7,430 bases of DNA. Source: Actinomycetota bacterium (GTDB lineage: Bacteria > Actinomycetota > Humimicrobiia > Humimicrobiales > Humimicrobiaceae). A model generated the notes under the pieces. That model saw nothing but the letters and a program-made list of their open reading frames with translations. It searched no databases and had not been told where the DNA came from. Numbering within the stretch: the stretch's first letter is position 1; each line of letters opens with the position of its first letter. The position numbers and the translations under genes are program-made. Of the stretch, positions 5,614-7,430 are shown one piece after another. The DNA is taken from contig PWSB01000166.1 in NCBI GenBank assembly GCA_003563375.1, positions 1 through 7,430 on the forward strand, read 5' to 3'.

Positions 5614-5679
5614 TTATATTTTCATTTCGGTATGTTATAACAGCAGACCGATATTTTTCCGATTACCGCTAACCTTGCC
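5567..5679 (-). pseudogene. Possible remnant of a BrnT-type toxin gene
   Basis: Directly upstream of the antitoxin remnant, the minus strand encodes VITYRNENIRIF (5606-5641), preceded in a second frame by KVSGNRKNIGLL (5641-5676). Joined by a one-base shift near 5641 they give NIGLLVITYRNENIRI. This resembles the C-terminal strands of BrnT ribonuclease toxins (GRLLVVVYTYR...IRIISAR). The order toxin then antitoxin matches brnTA operons. The N-terminal part with catalytic residues is not recognisable. The following KAGRPGQ could belong to the toxin tail or the antitoxin lead-in. The match is short and rests partly on position. Confidence 0.4.
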
Positions 5680-5812
5680 TCCAAGTAAAATTGCATTTTC
5701 CGGTATAAGGATTTGATCCTGAGTGCTAGAAATAAATCATAACATTTTATAATACCTATATTTTTCGCTAAAAGTTTTGAATTAATTATGCATAAAATTG
5801 AACACTTTATTA

Positions 5813-5841
5813 TTGTAATAATTTATATATAAGTATATAAT
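5813..5841 (+). promoter_or_regulatory. Promoter of the diguanylate cyclase gene
   Basis: TTGTAA (5813-5818), a 17-base spacer and a perfect TATAAT (5836-5841). The expected start is near 5848, giving a leader of about 34 bases before ATG 5882. Confidence 0.6.
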
Positions 5842-5881
5842 TTTAATCATCTATATCTATGGGAAAAGGGAATCAATATAA

Positions 5882-7430
5882 ATGGACCTAAACATTACCA
5901 TCTATGCGATATTGGCGGCCATCACCATGCTGATCGCATTATACTTTATAGTCAATAACCTTTTTAAAACCGCCGATAGGAGGTCTCCATATTCCTTTAC
6001 TATCCTCTCCTTTTCCGTTTTTATCATCTCCCTTGCCAATCTGCTCATGATAATCTCAGGCAATCAAAACCTTATATATACGCTCTCCTATTTTCTTCAG
6101 GCAGGGGTGTATATATTTCCTGCAGCCCTTTTTCATTACACAGTGGATATTTTGGAATATAATTTTTTTAAGAAAGAAGCTGTAAAATACCTTTTTTATA
6201 TTACCTCCTCTGCTATCATTTTCTATATCCTGCTGCCCGGTAACCTGGAAATAGTCCGGGTTTCGTATGGATATACCATAGGTATAGGGCAGGCCATGGT
6301 GCTTGGTATAGCCTATATACTCCCTCTGCTTTTATTGACCATAACATATATTACCTACAACCTGATAAAGACGGTCAAAGCAAACTATCCTGCAGCAAGG
6401 ATAATAATACTGCTTATAGGGGTATCCGTTTTTACACTAGCCACGGCAGTTACAAGACCCCTGGAATACGCTTATGGTTTTGGCATCCCCTACAATTCGA
6501 TCCTTATGTTTGTCCTGTTTTTAACCATCGCTGTAAGCGACTTTATAACCGGATTGAAAACCGAGGCCCTGACTTTTTCTAAGATGTTTGAGGCAATTGA
6601 CGACTGCATCATGATTGTAGATAAAAATGGAAAAGTCCTGGATATAAATGAGCATATGAAGCAGATGCTTTTTGGAAAAATAAATAGATTGCAGGAAGAT
6701 GATAGAAACAAAATAAGAGCACGCATGCTAAAAACCACCGCCTCAAAGGAAAAGGTGGACCGCCTGTTTGAATTTTTTGCCAATGATTCCCCTGCCAAGC
6801 TGAATATAGATATTGATTGTGTCATAGGCAGCCAGACAAAATTTTACAACGTAACCGCTACCCCTATTATATACGGTAAAAAAAAGATACTGGGAAAGGT
6901 TGCGGTATTCAGGGATATCACTGAAAAAAAGATGCTTCAGGAGAGGCTGAGGGAGGAATCGATAAAAGATTTTCTAACCGGAGCATTTAACCGCCGCTAT
7001 TTTTACCATATACTCAATAATGCCATAAAAAATTTTGACCGCTATGATACCCCTTTCTCCATACTGCTCTTGGATATCGATGGGTTCAAAAAGTTAAATG
7101 ACAGGTACGGCCACCTTAAAGGAGACTGGCTCTTGAGGGAAGTGACCAATATACTTTCCAGGAATACCAGAAAAGGGCTTGACAGCGTGGTGAGGTATGG
7201 AGGAGATGAATTTATAGTCCTTCTGTCAAAGACCGCCCTAAGGGCAGCAGCAAGGATAGCAGCCAGGATAATAGAGGACTTTAAGGACATCGACAGGAAA
7301 GGGACCTGTCTTAGCATAGGAGTAAGCCAGTTCTGCCAGGGCATGTGCGGAGACGACATTATAAATGAAGCAGATTCGGCGATGTATAAAGCAAAGCTAA
7401 AAGACCATGATGCTATCGTCGTCTCCAGCC
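5882..7430 (+). CDS. 7TM - PAS - GGDEF diguanylate cyclase (3' end outside window)
   Basis: 516 codons are read without a stop, so the gene runs off the window edge, probably near its end. The N-terminus has seven hydrophobic segments (about residues 5-25, 37-59, 64-88, 101-119, 132-158, 172-193, 204-221), resembling the 7TM region found at the front of some histidine kinases. A PAS domain follows (about 230-349, from MFEAIDDCIMIVDKNGKVLD to FRDITEKK), then a short helix linker and a GGDEF domain (from DFLTGAFNRR, 363). Active-site residues are present: D398 and D400 (DIDGFKKLND), N406, D415 and GGDEF at 440-444, so synthesis of cyclic di-GMP from GTP is likely. The inhibitory RxxD site reads K431-G-L-D434, with R430 next to it, so product feedback may be altered. 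The ribosome binding site is weak (AAAGGGAA, 9 bases before ATG). Confidence 0.92.
   Translation, partial: MDLNITIYAILAAITMLIALYFIVNNLFKTADRRSPYSFTILSFSVFIISLANLLMIISGNQNLIYTLSYFLQAGVYIFPAALFHYTVDILEYNFFKKEAVKYLFYITSSAIIFYILLPGNLEIVRVSYGYTIGIGQAMVLGIAYILPLLLLTITYITYNLIKTVKANYPAARIIILLIGVSVFTLATAVTRPLEYAYGFGIPYNSILMFVLFLTIAVSDFITGLKTEALTFSKMFEAIDDCIMIVDKNGKVLDINEHMKQMLFGKINRLQEDDRNKIRARMLKTTASKEKVDRLFEFFANDSPAKLNIDIDCVIGSQTKFYNVTATPIIYGKKKILGKVAVFRDITEKKMLQERLREESIKDFLTGAFNRRYFYHILNNAIKNFDRYDTPFSILLLDIDGFKKLNDRYGHLKGDWLLREVTNILSRNTRKGLDSVVRYGGDEFIVLLSKTALRAAARIAARIIEDFKDIDRKGTCLSIGVSQFCQGMCGDDIINEADSAMYKAKLKDHDAIVVSS

Larger units (their letters stand above)
5318..5812. other. AT-rich region with no intact gene, downstream of tRNA-Val
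   Basis: About 500 bases with no intact reading frame of note on either strand. The minus strand holds the overlapping LacI-like, BrnA-like and BrnT-like fragments (5334-5679). Between 5700 and 5812 I see only AT-rich sequence leading into the promoter of the next gene. I looked for a second copy of the tRNA 3' end as an attachment site and found none inside the window. Confidence 0.6.

Noticed and set aside
5859..5891. Ten-codon frame overlapping the start of the diguanylate cyclase
   Set aside because: It has no ribosome binding site and no recognisable product. It is likely chance in AT-rich leader sequence.
6490..6825. 111-residue minus-strand frame, and a similar one at 7042-7359
   Set aside because: Both are antisense to the PAS and GGDEF regions of the diguanylate cyclase, with no domain of their own.

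Overview
The window reads as a stretch of a low-to-moderate GC bacterial chromosome. Codon use is rich in ATA and AGG, intergenic regions are AT-rich, and the single tRNA gene encodes its own CCA end. The gene families (DUF4914, a DUF438/hemerythrin/PAS protein with a DUF1858 partner, an SPFH protein, a 7TM-PAS-GGDEF protein) are mostly met in anaerobic bacteria. I cannot name a phylum from this sequence alone.

Left part, minus strand (3-3442): a complete gene for a DUF4914 protein with a phosphoenolpyruvate-carboxykinase-like P-loop. It has its own promoter and a hairpin leader. Upstream of it lies a two-gene unit with a 14-base overlap, encoding a DUF438-hemerythrin-PAS protein and a small cysteine-free DUF1858 protein. 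This pair looks like a soluble sensor of oxygen, nitric oxide or redox state.

Middle (3443-4162): a divergent intergenic region holds a 45-base near-perfect palindrome. A small plus-strand DUF2442 gene follows, without the DUF4160 partner that often accompanies it. Next, 3892-4099 has the layout of a free-standing structured RNA gene: an extended -10 promoter, a 9-bp stem beginning at the predicted first base, several hairpins, a branched 3' domain and an intrinsic terminator. I do not recognise its family. It is the best candidate here for something undescribed.

Right part (4163-7430): a minus-strand SPFH/prohibitin-like membrane protein gene is divergent from a tRNA-Val(GAC) gene. That tRNA has C instead of the near-universal U at position 33. 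The 560 bases after it contain no intact gene, but the minus strand carries overlapping protein remnants: a BrnT-like toxin tail, a BrnA/CopG-type antitoxin core and a LacI-like helix-turn-helix start. This is a small graveyard next to a tRNA. The window ends in a plus-strand diguanylate cyclase gene with seven membrane segments, a PAS domain and an RYGGDEF active site. It has a good sigma-70-type promoter and runs off the window edge.

The genes do not form one pathway. Common themes are sensing (hemerythrin/PAS, 7TM/PAS/GGDEF) and membrane organisation (SPFH).
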